A stretch of DNA of 64,000 nt from Alentia gelatinosa (lineage: Eukaryota > Annelida > Polychaeta > Phyllodocida > Polynoidae). The stretch covers positions 70,071,152-70,135,151 of the forward strand of contig OX465583.1 of NCBI GenBank assembly GCA_950022655.1. Direction: 5' to 3'. Shown here one piece after another: positions 20,982 to 32,093 of this stretch. Position 1 is the first letter of the stretch; every line of letters starts with the position of its first letter. Made by a program: the position numbers and the translations under genes. Under the pieces are notes generated by a model. The model did no database searches. It had not been told where the DNA came from and saw only the letters and a program-made list of their open reading frames with translations.

Positions 20982-23401
20982 ATGGGGAACACTCAAGCCA
21001 CCCAAGCCAGCGGATCTGCAGCCGCGTCAGTATTTGACATTAAGTTAAAAGATTATGACATTGTCTCAATGCCTGTATTAGAAGCATGCAATTAGTTTTA
21101 GAACTTACAATAAATCCTATATACCTACGCCTGAATACCCTATGGTTACACCACGCCATAGGGGTGGTATAAATGAAGTACCCAAGGCTGTCGTTTACTA
21201 GCCAAGGTTGACATTTACTACCCAAGGTTGACATTTAGACCAATCAGATCGTCTCTTACAAAATTCATATGAAAAGCGCATTGGAGAGAAAACATTTTAG
21301 TATCAACTTACTTGATAAAGTTAGATCTAGCTTCGCACTTGATGGTTGGTAAGCAAATAATGTTATTTATCATTATTGAACTACATTTGACGGTATTCAG
21401 GAATAGGGAAACCAAATCCCCGGAGAGAGAAAGTGAAAGTTATACCCGGTAAGGCTCGGGAAAATTACTGCCTCTGGCCAAGGCCTTGGACAGTAATTTT
21501 TCCGAGCCTTACCTCCTAACTTGACTTTCTCTCACGGGAACATAACAAAATTTCCATAGGAGATGTAAAGAGTACCTTAAATTCGCCACCCGGAGATTCA
21601 GATATGTCAGAAAAAATAGTCCCTATGGATCTTGAGGTCAACAAAAAGACAATGTTTGGAAAGTTATTTTGATTTTGATTAATCTAGATTAATGATATTG
21701 ATCTCATTTATCATCATAAATCTAAGTTCTAAATGGTCTTACATGCTTCAGACATAGAATAATGGGGAACTATATACACTGCGTATGTATACACCAAATT
21801 ACTACCATGTTTCACAGTGCATTGGCATTATTTGTAGTCATCCTATAGGCCTATGCGGATATATGGTTCATTCTTATTATTAATCATGTAGGTAGCTAAT
21901 AAATACAATAACGACTTGTTTTGTATAAGAATGACCGTAATCTCGTCTTGTCTTGTCGGATGTCGCTCTAATATTACTATGCCTCAACTACTCGGAGATT
22001 ACGGCCACTCGTTCACAAATAGAGTCATTATTGTGTATGTTTCTCGACTGTTTCCTTCCTGCACTTTCAACACTATTAAGTCAACTTAATTAAAGGATGT
22101 TAACTCTTATATTAGAACCTCTTTCAGACAATTTAGTACCATCAAGTTAAAGGTGAAAGCTAAGCTGTATTGCTACATTATTATTGCACTGCACACAAAT
22201 ACTACAGATTAATTTAGATTCTGCTCAATGGAAACTATAAAAAAATTTATCTTGAGATGTGACTCTAACTTGATTACAACAAAAGGTTTTGTTTAATTCC
22301 AGGAAACCTTCATCGGACAGGGACAGTGGGATATTTAGCTTGGATGGCAGCTCCATAACAGAAATCTTCGGGCTGAATCCAACTTTTGAGACATGGCTGA
22401 AGAAACAAGGTGACCAACCTAACATAAAAAAAGACCTGAACTGGCACTTCAGATTCATAGAGCAAAATGCTGCAATCTGCAAAGAAGGGAAAAATAAGCG
22501 TGCTATGCTTGTTGCATACGGGTTTACCGAGAGGAAGGCAAGGGAGATAGAAGACTGGTTGAATAACAGTGTGCAGGTTTATGAATCACTCTATAGTCTC
22601 CTGGATTGGGTAAAACGTTACGTTGAGCAGGTCCTCTCATGTACCATCAGGCAGGGCACGAGGTTCCTGATAAACACAACAACCACAAATAAATGGTTCC
22701 AACACCCAGGGCTCAAGAAAAAGGGAGTGAATTGCATCAATGTTGAATGGAAATCTCCGCGAATTGAGAAGCTCAAGGACAAACCTTACCCACCAGCAAG
22801 TTCGGACACGTGTGTATTCCTCTTCCATGGCACTATCGATGTGTATGCCCAAACCATCATGGAAAATGGGATTGACTTGAGCAAGTGTGGACGTCCTAAT
22901 GATTTCTCCTGCAAGCACAAGCCTGGGTTTTATCTGTCTACAGAGTTTCAGACAGCCTCCGATTGGGCACACCGTATATGTCACGGCAATGAAGTGGGAG
23001 CGGCCGTTCTCGTTTACAAAGTCCTGAAGGCTGACCTCGCCAAATTCCCGGCAGTGCAGTGCAAAGGAGCCTCAGACGAGTGGAAACAACTCATCCGTTT
23101 TAACAGATCCCAGTGGCGAGCAAAGATCGATAAAAGTACTGAGACCACGTTTAGAAAGGCAGATTATGTCACAGGTCCCATGTGCGTCAATGTGGGGGAG
23201 ATATTGACTGCGGAGGAACTTGGTAGAGCTGGGATGAAGGCACGACCAGTGAAACCTCCAACACCTCACCATCGTCCCATGGACCAGTACTGCATACCGG
23301 GCAAGACGTGCTGCGAGTATTTCAATGTTCACCTTGACGGAGTTGTCTTCTTTGGGAACAGAATGACTACATCTGGACCTTCTGGCTTAAAGAAGAAATG
23401 A
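20982..23401 (+). CDS. Two-exon gene for ADP-ribosyltransferase-like protein
   Basis: Proposed coding exons are 20982-21025 and 22303-23401. The start ATG has a strong context (TACCATGGG). The donor is GC|GTCAGT and the acceptor TTTAATTCCAG|G; splicing keeps frame and gives 380 residues beginning MGNTQATQASGS. Met-Gly-Asn suggests N-myristoylation and membrane attachment (inference). The region around residues 188-283 resembles the ART fold as used by DUF3990-type and PARP-like proteins: HGT with His190, GFYLS with Tyr225, an AxxWA segment, and DEW...NR with Glu274 as a possible third catalytic residue. The N-terminal 170 residues are mostly helical and unassigned. The gene stands alone, and its 1.3-kb intron holds two transposon-derived hairpins. 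I saw no canonical AATAAA just downstream, and further 5' non-coding exons are possible. The function as an active transferase is inferred from a few residues only. Confidence 0.7.
21421..21538. repeat. Hairpin in intron
   Basis: Arms GAGAGAGAAAGTGAAAGTTA / inverse, and GTAAGGCTCGGGAAAATTAC / inverse, meet at a CTGGCCAAGGCC-type loop. It lies inside the intron of the ART-like gene. No adjacent inverted-repeat body was recognised. Confidence 0.6.
21905..22035. repeat. Family B hairpin remnant in intron
   Basis: ACCGTAATCTCG and CGAGATTACGGCCACTCG-type arms match the hairpins of the 4.8, 6.4 and 44.7 kb elements, but the TTATTACCCACC body is missing. Confidence 0.55.
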
Positions 23402-24103
23402 AATCTTTACATGAATTCAATATGATGAAATACAAGTAACACACATCGAAGTCATACAGTAATAATAACAGCGAACACTGACTACATATGTATGATATTT
23501 TGAGAGAAATCATCTGTAACAGGATATTAGTTACAATTCACCACCTTTAAAAGGCTTCTTTTCTTTGCCAGTGTACACCAATGTTATATCATAGCTGAAC
23601 GGCTGGTCGCTTTCGTAAAAGGTGGGACAAGAGGGTGTTTAAAGTTTAAAGACAAATGCGGGTAGATATCGCAGTGCCTTCTGTATCTACACTAATAACT
23701 AAATTTGACACTAGTACTTCCATCTGGTTTCAAGAAAATATTGCAGTTGCCCATATACAACAATAGTTAAGCACTTACTTTCTTCAGATGGCCTTCCCAT
23801 ACAGGTTAGCACCTTGACATGGCCTTTTTTTAATATTTTCTATTTGCTGATATATGGAGCTTATATTATCCAGAGATATTTGCAAAAAATCAATAGAATT
23901 TAGAAATCACTCAACTACCAGCATTTGTCTTTAGATATGTACATGGATATTGACAGTGGGTGAACAGTCGAAGGATAAAATAACAACGTAAAATATATTA
24001 GATTTAATATGTTATCTTAGCTGGCATGAAATAATCACACTCAAATCATTTATATTATTTTCCACTCGCTTTCGCTTTTTATTGCATTAAGTTGTGTACC
24101 ATT
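23402..24103. other. 3' flank, no gene recognised
   Basis: AT-rich, presumably including the 3' untranslated region of the ART-like gene. No repeat structure stood out. Confidence 0.4.
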
Positions 24104-24809
24104 TATGAAGCTTGGCATGTCGTCAGACCCAGCAAGAATCTGGGTGGGCCAAGGCTGAAGGGCTCAAAAGGAAGACAACGAAGATCCTGACTACCAAGGA
24201 TTTCGCGGATCACAAAGTGCTGATGATAAAGACAAGCCAGGATGTGAAAGATCCCCAGCTTCCGAAAAAGTAAGGAGGAAGGACGCCACAAAGAGAATAT
24301 GTTGACATAAGAGGAGATTGACAGGAACAATAATGACGCTCTCTTAAATGCAGCAGATGGATGTGAGAAGATTATAGAAGCATTCAAAGTAAGTGACGGA
24401 AGCAAAGAGGACGGCATGGTAGGAGGGGAACAGAGGCTACAGGGCAGCAAGCTCGAGCCGGGCCTCAAACTATGATCCATCAATGTTATTGTCAATCAGG
24501 GCAAGTGACAAAAAAAGACTAAAAATTGGTGATTATGTACCGGAACATATAAAGCTGAGGATAGCAAGTAAAAGAGAGAAAGACTCTATGAAGTTCACGG
24601 AAGCGGAGGACGGGACTATGGTGCTTTGCCATGACGAGCAGGCCCCAGTGTACATCTCGCAAGCTGAGTGGGGTGCAGCGAACACCAGGGTGCTGTACCA
24701 GCTCCTGCATTCAGAGGAACTGGCAAGGAGGAGTATTGAGGATTGGCCCCTCCCACCTACTACGATTAACTCTACGATTAACCCTTTGGCCGCGTCGGCG
24801 ACAAACTAA
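24104..24809 (+). pseudogene. Decayed coding fragment of unknown family
   Basis: Plus-strand stretches read like degraded protein. One of about 35 codons from roughly 24165 includes LTTKDFADHKVLMIKTSQD. Another, near 24330-24470, includes NAADGCEKIIEAFKVSDGS. A third is an open frame at 24483-24809 with GDYVPEHIKLRIASKREKDS and CHDEQAPVYISQAEWGAAN. They lie in order but are separated by stops and frame changes. I do not recognise the family. The last frame runs into a MITE that starts at 24745, so its final 20 residues are transposon sequence. It may be an old host gene or the ORF of a decayed transposon. Confidence 0.35.
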
Positions 24810-25140
24810 AAAATTCGTGGAGGTGTCGCTGACGAACTCCTCAATTAGTCAGGTTTTGTCGCCGACGAACTAGCTCCGCGCCGACGCACTACGACGCACT
24901 ACAACAAAAAAATGTTAATCGTAGAGGCTCTACGATATTCAAACATGTTTGAATTTCGTAGAGCGTCGTAGTGCGTCGGTGGGTTAATCGCAGCGCGCAG
25001 CGGTTTGTTGCCACAATTAGTCAGCTTTCCATAGTTTGTCGGCGACAGCAGTGTTTGTCGCCGACAGCGTCGGCGACAAACACTGCTGTCGCAGACTTAA
25101 TCGTAGTGCGTCGTAGTGCGTCGTAGTAGGTGGGAGGGCC
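24745..25140. mobile_element. MITE with GGCCCxCCCACCTACTACGA ends
   Basis: Left GGCCCCTCCCACCTACTACG and right CGTAGTAGGTGGGAGGGCC. The interior is made largely of repeated TCGTAG, CGACGCACTACG and GTCGGCGACAAAC motifs in both orientations. Non-coding. Confidence 0.75.
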
Positions 25141-25159
25141 CCCTAAGTTACCTGTCTAA

Positions 25160-25589
25160 AGGGGGGCGTCCACCAACCGCGACAAGGTCACGACAAGCGC
25201 AGACAAGAAAGTTCCTATCGGCGCTTGTCGCAGCCTTGTCGTAAGAAGGGGGGCTTTACGACAGCATTGTTGGGGCGTGTCGGGAAGTGCACGCTCCAAC
25301 AAAATTTCCTATGGTAGACCTTTGCGACATGCTCCCGACATGCCATGATATTCCACGACAAGGGTCCAGTTGTAGGAAAAATTGAACATGTTTGATTTTG
25401 TTGTAACCTTGTCGGAAGGCTCCAGACAAGCTTCCAATCGTGGCCTTGTCGTGGCCTTGTAGACTCTTGTCGGGAACTGGGGTCCACCAACCACGACAAG
25501 GCTACGACAAGCCTTCCAATCGTAGGTCTGTTGTGGACCTTGTTGGAAAACTATTGTCGTAGCCTTGTCGTGGTTGGTGGACGCCGCCT
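25160..25589. mobile_element. MITE family F (CCACCAACCACGACAAGG), copy 1
   Basis: Ends GGCGTCCACCAACCGCGAC and CGTGGTTGGTGGACGCC. It holds an internal second inverted pair at about 25490 (GGTCCACCAACCACGACAAG). The motif CGACAAGG and its inverse are repeated many times inside. Confidence 0.75.
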
Positions 25590-25849
25590 TTACTTAGTTT
25601 ACATCTTTGAACTAGCAAGTAAATTTGACTAGCAGTCCTGAAGTTTAACACCATCTAAACTACAGCTGAGTGTATCATTTCCCAATAGAAAATCACAGGT
25701 GAAAAAGAGTTAAGTAAGATATCAATGTGTAACACATATTCTTTTTTGCTGAAAAGCGAGGTGGTTGACAATTGGGTCTTTACAGAATCGTCAGGTCTCT
25801 ATAGACAAATAACTCAAGCCGCTTTGAAATAGTTGTCCGTGTTAGATTA

Positions 25850-26275
25850 AGAGGGTGCATCCACCAACCACGACAAGGCTGCGACACGCGCCGACAAGAA
25901 AGTTCTTATCGGCTCCTTGTCGCAGCCTTGTCGTGAGGAGGGGAGCTGTCATGAGCCCTTGTCGCAGCCTGTCGGGAAGTGCACGCTCCACCTAAATATT
26001 CTATCGTAGACCACTGCGACACGCCACGACATGCCACGACACGGCTCCAAAATCGAACGTGTTCGATTTTGTCGTAACCTTGTCGGAAGGCCCCCAACAG
26101 GCCCCCGACAAGGTTCATGTCGCAGCCTGTCGTGGCCTTGTCGTAGCCTCTTGTCGGGAACTATGGTCCACCAACCACGACAAGGCTACGACAAGGCTTC
26201 CTATCGTAGAGCTGTCGTGGACCTTGTCGGAAAGCCGTTGTCGCAGCCTTGTCGTGGTTGGTGGACGCACCCTCT
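25850..26275. mobile_element. MITE family F, copy 2
   Basis: Ends AGAGGGTGCATCCACCAACC and GGTTGGTGGACGCACCCTCT. Internal plan is the same as the 25160-25589 copy, including the inner GGTCCACCAACCACGACAAG pair near 26165. Open frames on both strands are by-products of the repeats. Confidence 0.75.
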
Positions 26276-27069
26276 AAACTGCACAATCGTCAGATGGTGC
26301 AAATTGTGTAATCTGACGTAATCAGACGATCTGTAGTCGTCCGTCGTCACTGTGAGAAGATGAACAAGATATATTCTGTATTCTCAATATGCATGTACTA
26401 CAGTTTTCAAAAGATCATTAAACATTTGAAATACATTTTCTTGTATTGAACTTAGTTATTGAGTAGAAAGATTTGGCACAAAATTTGACTCTCTATTCGG
26501 AACGAGTCATGTGTCACCATCCTTGGTTTTGAAATAATTGGTTCAGTACATTTCTCATGTAAATCAAATAAATATAAATTGGCCTATTTTATCTATAAAG
26601 TCTGTATAAACTATTTTATGTAATGTTCAAAGTGATATTGCGATAGAGCTCCAACACATCACAAAACTATAGGATATACATATGGAGCCCAATGTATTAC
26701 CTCGCATGAACGATGTCCATTACAAGCTGAGAGTAGCTAAGTTGTTTTAGTTCTGGTAAACCAAATGTGGTACGACACCCCCTGGGGTTGTCTTCCAATA
26801 AGACCGATAGTGGAGGTAGGACAGGCCTGTGGATGATGTGGATCCCAATTTAAAAAAAATACACAAAATAAAGATATTTTCCTGATCTGTGTGTAGGAAT
26901 GTCCTCCATAAAGACGGATCACTTTAGGTAATGAAAATGCATTAAGGACCATGATAGGATGAATTCTTTTGTCGTTCTTAGTTTGAAAAATACCTCCCTG
27001 GAATCTACTCCAAAAACCTCTCCCTGTCACTGAACCACCCCAACGTTCTTCCTTCCCCCTTTCGTCGCT
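26276..27069. other. No gene; diverged MITE relics
   Basis: At 26440-26680 there is diverged similarity to the interior of the 14329-14821 element. The segment at about 26735-27010 resembles the MITE at 29887-30233 (CCTGATC...CCTCCATAA...GAT block and TTTGAAAAATACCTCC-type end). No coding sequence supported. Confidence 0.4.
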
Positions 27070-27414
27070 TTATCCCACCCCTGGTACAAGTTTAGCCATA
27101 GGAATAACATTAGAAAAAAATACTCAACCATCACCCCGTTAAGTGACAATACTACGCCACGGAGTGAATTTGAGATGACGTCATATGGATTTGCTAAGTC
27201 TATTGTAATTATTGTAAAATTTTGATGATATCTAATGTCATAAAAAGGGGTGAGATAAATCCAGAACCGCACTCGAATCGTAAAATACGCAAAAACTCCA
27301 CTCGTTTGAATGGGCCAAAATCGTCACTCTGCTTCGCCCCGATGACGATTGGGGGCATATCCAAGCTCGTGGAGTATTGTCTATTTTTACGATTCTCGAT
27401 GCAGTTCTATAAAA
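27070..27414 (+). mobile_element. Body-plus-hairpin element
   Basis: The body at 27070-27258 is bounded by TTATCCCACCCCTGG and AGGGGTGAGATAA. It is followed at once by a hairpin (27259-27414) pairing AGAACCGCACTCGAATCG with an inverse arm ending GCAGTTCTATAAA. On the minus strand the apex reads GGGGCGAAGCAGAG. It is the reverse orientation of the 13.5- and 46-kb composites, with a different stem. Confidence 0.7.
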
Positions 27415-27768
27415 GTCCGACACTCCTTGCTAATGTTCACCCTCTTCTTCCGAACCCCGGAGGTTCGCTCAACTTAGCTTCCACCTTTTATCTGTTGGGG
27501 AAGCTGGCCACTTTTAACGACGCTATTACCACTCTGAGAAGGACCTGCCTGGGGCAGTAAGGGGTCAGCAGGGGAGATTACAGGATGCGACCCGCCCATT
27601 ACCGAGCTGCTCTATATTTGATATGAGCAATTCAGCTGCTCCAAGTTCTACGTCAATTCCACAATTGCTCGAGGGGAGGAGAGCGGTATGTGGCCGGATT
27701 CGGGGTATACTTTCTCTACGGTTCTTGTCGTGTATTGGAGGTCGGAGGGGTAACACTATCCTTTTAAA

Positions 27769-28054
27769 CACCCCTGTCATAAGATCTCACACTCTCTAAG
27801 TGGTATTCTTTACAAAGTTCTCACTACGCTCTATGGAAGAAGAATTCTTAACGAACTAGGCTTAGAGCTTTGAGAATCCACTGGCACACAGTATTCCCGC
27901 TAGGTGGCATCATTGAGATTATAGGAATCTTTACCACGGGAGGCAGGCCAGTGGATTCTCAATCCTCTAAGCCTAGTTCGTTAAGAATTCTTCTCCCATA
28001 GGATGGAGAGTACAGAATACCACTTAGAGAGTGTGAGATCTTATGAGAGGGGTG
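27769..28054. mobile_element. hAT-like MITE with 8-bp duplication (family D)
   Basis: Ends CACCCCTGTCATAAG and CTTATGAGAGGGGTG. CTTTTAAA lies immediately outside both ends (27761-27768 and 28055-28062), a perfect 8-bp target duplication. Eight-base duplications with CA-starting ends are known for hAT transposons. Long arms include AGAATTCTTAACGAACTAGG. Confidence 0.8.
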
Positions 28055-28062
28055 CTTTTAAA

Positions 28063-28910
28063 AGCCCAGGGGCCTGTTTGATTATCTAGAATCATACATG
28101 TAGACCCTTTTCTATATGCCAGATCCAGGGACGATGTGGGGCAACCTTATTTCTGGTACAAAGGCATTCCACTGCAGGGCTCCTTGGTGAGTTAGACTCT
28201 GTTATAAAATATTCAAGGTTCGGTTTCGTGATTTTAAATACTGCAGCAGCAAACGAGTTTCATTGACATTTCCCTAGTGTAACATTTCATTCCGACATTT
28301 CTGTCTTAACATATAGTTTCTCAGATGTGCTCTACGCCTTACTTTCAGAATTGTATATGTATCAGTATGATGCCCCGCATGTATGTCATTGTGTCCAGAT
28401 ATTTGACATTTAATCCTCATTCAATACTAATTGATTAAATCTAAGATACATTTCGCTCATACACTGTTGAAATTCAATATACAGCCATGTCTCCAAGGCG
28501 TAAACAAATATTGATAACGTTTCACATATTCTATGACTGTTATGCTCAATCGGTGGGAACTTCTAATGTGCCGAATCTATCTGCCGACTATGTCCACCGA
28601 TTATAGCATTCAGCACCGCCGACTGATTATATGATACTTTTTGTGAGATAATAGTCAGGCGGAAACAAAAGGGTCAAGATTTTTATCTTAAACATCACAC
28701 AATATGGTCCAAATAACCAATTTTTAAGACTACCGACAAAATCAAACTATGTTAAACGAATCCGTGGCAGCGACCAAAAATCGGCCGGTGACTACCTCCA
28801 CCGATTTCTATGATAATTCCAGGAGTGGTGAACTTCAGGCCTATTCATATTTACATATTGGTTAATCAGTGCACAAGGCACACATCATCGCTATTAAGGT
28901 GGGAACAGAG
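28063..28910. other. No gene recognised
   Basis: Starts with a fragment of the GGGGCCTGTTTAATAATCC repeat (to about 28160). An AT-rich stretch follows. At 28555-28810 CGACTG/CACCGATT motifs occur in both orientations, possibly a degraded MITE. Confidence 0.4.
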
Positions 28911-29449
28911 CACCCCTCTCATAAGATCTCACACTCTCTAAGGCCTGGCGTCCACCTACTACGATATGGCTCCGATATGGTCTACGATGCACCTCCCGAT
29001 AAAAAATCAAAATCGCGTCAGAAGGTCACCTAATATCGGAGCAGTTGATCGCGTTTCTGCGATTAGACACTGATAAAAACCCCATACAATGCGTGGTGGA
29101 CTGGCAGGTCTAGACCTATGTCTACGATTTTGCACCTTCCCGATATGTCTCCGATATTTGCTTTTAGTATCGGTGCCATATCGGTAGGTCTAAATTCCTA
29201 TCGTAGTAGGTGGACGCCAGGCCTTAGTCGAAATCTGTACAAGGTTCTCACTGAGCTCTATGGGAGAAGAATTCTTAACGAACTAGGCATAGGAATCTTT
29301 GGGTGGCATTGATATACGTCTTTAGCACGGAAGGCAGGCCAGTGGATTCTCAAGGCTCTAAGCCTAGTTCGTTAAGAATTCCTCTCCCATAGAGTGTAGT
29401 GAGAGTACAGAATACCACTTAGAGACTGTGAGATCTTATGAGAGGGGTG
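28911..29449. mobile_element. hAT-like MITE (family D) split by family A
   Basis: Ends CACCCCTCTCATAAGATC and GATCTTATGAGAGGGGTG. The left arm is interrupted after CTCTCTA by a complete family A element (28941-29224), then resumes. Removing the insert restores the sequence order of the 27769-28054 and 39266-39580 copies. Confidence 0.75.
28941..29224. mobile_element. MITE family A nested in family D
   Basis: AGGCCTGGCGTCCACC to GGTGGACGCCAGGCCT, 284 bp, with TA on both sides; the unoccupied site in related elements has one TA. This sets the target duplication and the relative age: family A moved after family D. Confidence 0.85.
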
Positions 29450-29454
29450 CACTT

Positions 29455-29860
29455 GCAATCTACAGGGGACAGCTTGCTTCTGGTTCAGTTTATGCACTCA
29501 GCACCTTAATTGGCTGCAGAACGAACAGCCAATGAGGGAGAACAAATCTCATTCTGGTCCGCCAAACATGCAAGTGAGGGCGCTTTTGACACTAACATCT
29601 CAGAGTGTCATTGTTAGATTGCCCTGCCACCATGTGGACAGTCCAGGAACTGGACCGAGTGATAATGAGGGTAAACATGTCATTCACTACATGGCAGCCG
29701 TACTGTAAACGGCAGGACAGGTGGGAGCTGCTACAAAATGGTAGGAATAGGTAGGAGCTGCTATAAAACGGTCCCAATTCAGTTGATCTGTTTATTGATG
29801 AATATGGACAGTTTTGATGATTAATCTCTACACATATAAAGCAATATAATTTGTCATCAT
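29455..29860 (+). repeat. Diverged LTR relic related to the LTRs at 51.7/61.4 kb
   Basis: Shared blocks in the same order include GGCTG...CAGCCAATGAGGGA, GTGTCATTG, GCATGGCAGCCGTACTGTAAAC-like sequence and a CAATTCAGT...TTGAT...GATTA end. No internal region is attached, so it is either a solo LTR or a fragment. It is the same strand orientation as those LTRs. Confidence 0.55.
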
Positions 29861-29886
29861 GGAGATGTAGAGGCCAGTGGTCTGTT

Positions 29887-30233
29887 GAATAATCCAGGGA
29901 GGTGTTTTTAAAACTAGGACGGGTATTGGCTGAACGATTACGATTAGGACTAACCCCAGGCGATAGTGACCACGATCGGAGTGACAGTCCCGTTTTTAAT
30001 TTATTCCCTTCTTAATGCAAGATGTTTTGTTATGAAGGACCAAACCCATCAGCAACGGACTTAAAACAAGTAAAACTTGTGACCTTTAAACTAAATCAAA
30101 ATAGATATTTCCCTGATCGTCTTGTAAGACCGACCTCCATAACGATAGATCATTTTAAGTAACGAGAATGCAACAGAGATACCGATCAGATCAATTATTT
30201 TATCTTTCTCAGTTTTAAAAACCCCTCCCAGGA
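29887..30233. mobile_element. MITE with GGAGGTGTTTTTAAAACT ends
   Basis: GGAGGTGTTTTTAAAACT and AGTTTTAAAAACCCCTCC bound about 347 bp inserted in the GGGGCCTGTTTAATAATCC dispersed repeat; CCAG lies on both sides. The 11931-12240 copy of the host repeat lacks it. Confidence 0.65.
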
Positions 30234-30559
30234 TGTATCGTAAGGCAGGACGATAAGATCTAACTCAAGATGAAGGAGGTCTGGGACAATCCACACCAAA
30301 TATTGTTTCATAAATGAGATATCTGTTGGACAGTAAAATCCCTCATGGAAATTGTCTCACCAGGACAAGTCTCTGGAACCTAGGCCCAAGGCCAGATGGA
30401 TGTGTGAAAATTTCTACAATTAATTCTGGATTGTTCATGTACTAAATGGTTTGAATAAACCTAGCTTCTCCATAGGCTCCTTTCTGCCATTGAATGATGG
30501 ACAGTCCTTTACCTTCCACCAAGACCAGCCATTTTGTAGCAAAACCAGTTAAACAATAA

Positions 30560-31495
30560 AGATCACAATAATCGGTCATCAGTATGAATTGCCATGATCG
30601 GTGGTCATATTGGTTGGCAGTGTGAAATGCCATGATCAGTGTTTGTAATCGGTCGGCTGTACAAAATGCCATAATCAGTTGTCATAATTGGCAGATGGTG
30701 CAAAATACCATAATCAATTGTGATAATTAGTCGGTGGTGCGAAATGCCATAATCAGTTGTCATAATCAGTTGGCGGTGTGAAATGTCATGATTGGTGATC
30801 ATAATTGGTCAGTGGTGTCAAATGCCATAATCAGTGATCATATTTGGTCGGCGGTGGGAAATGCCATAATCGATCATCATAATCGGTTGGCGTTGCGAAC
30901 TGTCATGATCGGTCATAATAAACAGTTGGCAGTGTGAAATACCACGATAAGGGGGTCATAATCAGTTGGCGGTCCGAAAATGCCACGACCAGAGGTCATA
31001 ATTGGTTGGCAGTGCGAAATGCCATGATCAGTGATCATAATCGGTTGACGGAGTGAAATGCAACGCTCGATGGTCATAATCGGTTGGCGCTGGGAAATGC
31101 CATAATCGATCGTCATAATCGGTTGGCGTTGCGAACCGTCATGATCGGTCATAATAAACAGTTGGCAGTGTGAAATACCACGATAAGGGGGTCATAATCA
31201 GTTGGCGGTCCGAAAATGCCACGACCAGAGGTCATAATTGGTTGGGAGTGTGAAATGCCATGATCAGTGATCATAATCGGTTGGCGGAGTGAAATGCAAC
31301 GATCGATGGTCATAATCGGTTGGCGGTGTGAAATGCCATAATCGGTGTGAAATGCCATAATCAGTGATCATAATTGGTTGGCGGTGTGAAATGCAGCGAT
31401 TGGTGGTCATAACCGGTCGACAGTGTGAAATTGCATGATCAGTCGTCAAAATTGGTTGGTGGTGTGAAATGCGGTTATCGGTGGTCATCATCAGC
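30560..31495. repeat. 39-bp tandem repeat array
   Basis: About 24 degenerate units around GTCATAATCGGTTGGCGGTG and GTGAAATGCCATAATC. A block of about 236 bp (roughly six units) is duplicated nearly exactly: the segment starting at 30907 reappears at 31143. 39 is a multiple of three, which gives long repetitive minus-strand frames that I reject as genes. Confidence 0.85.
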
Positions 31496-31739
31496 TAGTG
31501 GAAACGCCACATAACACCTACAAGTAATTTATCGGTGTCACATTATTCGAGGCGGACCACAAAACGCCGCGAGAAGTGGATATGGGTTGCACGTTTCGGG
31601 TTTCAGATTAATTACGAGCCGCTCGTCCCACCAACAAGGAAAGGCGACACTAATTAAAGCAACTAGCCGGGCTCCTAATCCATATAGCTATTGAAGGAGC
31701 ACTGGTAACCAGTAGGAATAACTATATTTACCATCCACC

Positions 31740-31935
31740 TACTAGAAAGTGTCCATGGGGAGTGTGTATCACCATACCCAGAGCATACTGATAAATCCAC
31801 CTAATACAAACTGTCCATAGAAAACGCATAGGGAGTGTTTATCACCATACCCAGAGCATACAGATATATCCACCTAATACAAAGTGTTAATAGAAAACAC
31901 ATAGGTAGTGTGTATCACCATACCCAGAGCATACA
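31740..31935 (+). repeat. 73-bp tandem repeat, about three units
   Basis: CATACCCAGAGCATAC recurs at about 31773, 31846 and 31919, with TCCACCTAATACAAA between. Confidence 0.8.
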
Positions 31936-31948
31936 TACACAATATTAC

Positions 31949-32093
31949 CATGATTTCGATATGAGTGGCCGTATTCTCCGCGAAGTAAAACTCCGAGCAA
32001 TAGCCTATGGAGCCTCCAGATCAGTACTGAGTAGAATACGGCCCTCCGGAATCTCCTAGGAGAATACGGCTTTTTCGGCCACCTGACGGGCAT
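31949..32093. repeat. Hairpin related to family B
   Basis: GAGTGGCCGTATTCTCC on the left pairs with GGAGAATACGGC...GGCCACC on the right; a CTCCGAGCAATAGCC element lies near the loop. A weaker relative is at about 34755-34860. Confidence 0.5.

Noticed and set aside
22289..22302. ATG at the start of the long ART-like frame as the true start
   Set aside because: It lies in the polypyrimidine/acceptor region, and the spliced exon at 20982 gives a better start in the same frame.
30442..31491. Minus-strand frames with 13-residue repeats
   Set aside because: Product of the 39-bp array; the frames begin and end with the repeat.
30560..31495. Possible CRISPR-like array
   Set aside because: Units are contiguous and degenerate, with no unique spacers of constant length, and the DNA is eukaryotic.
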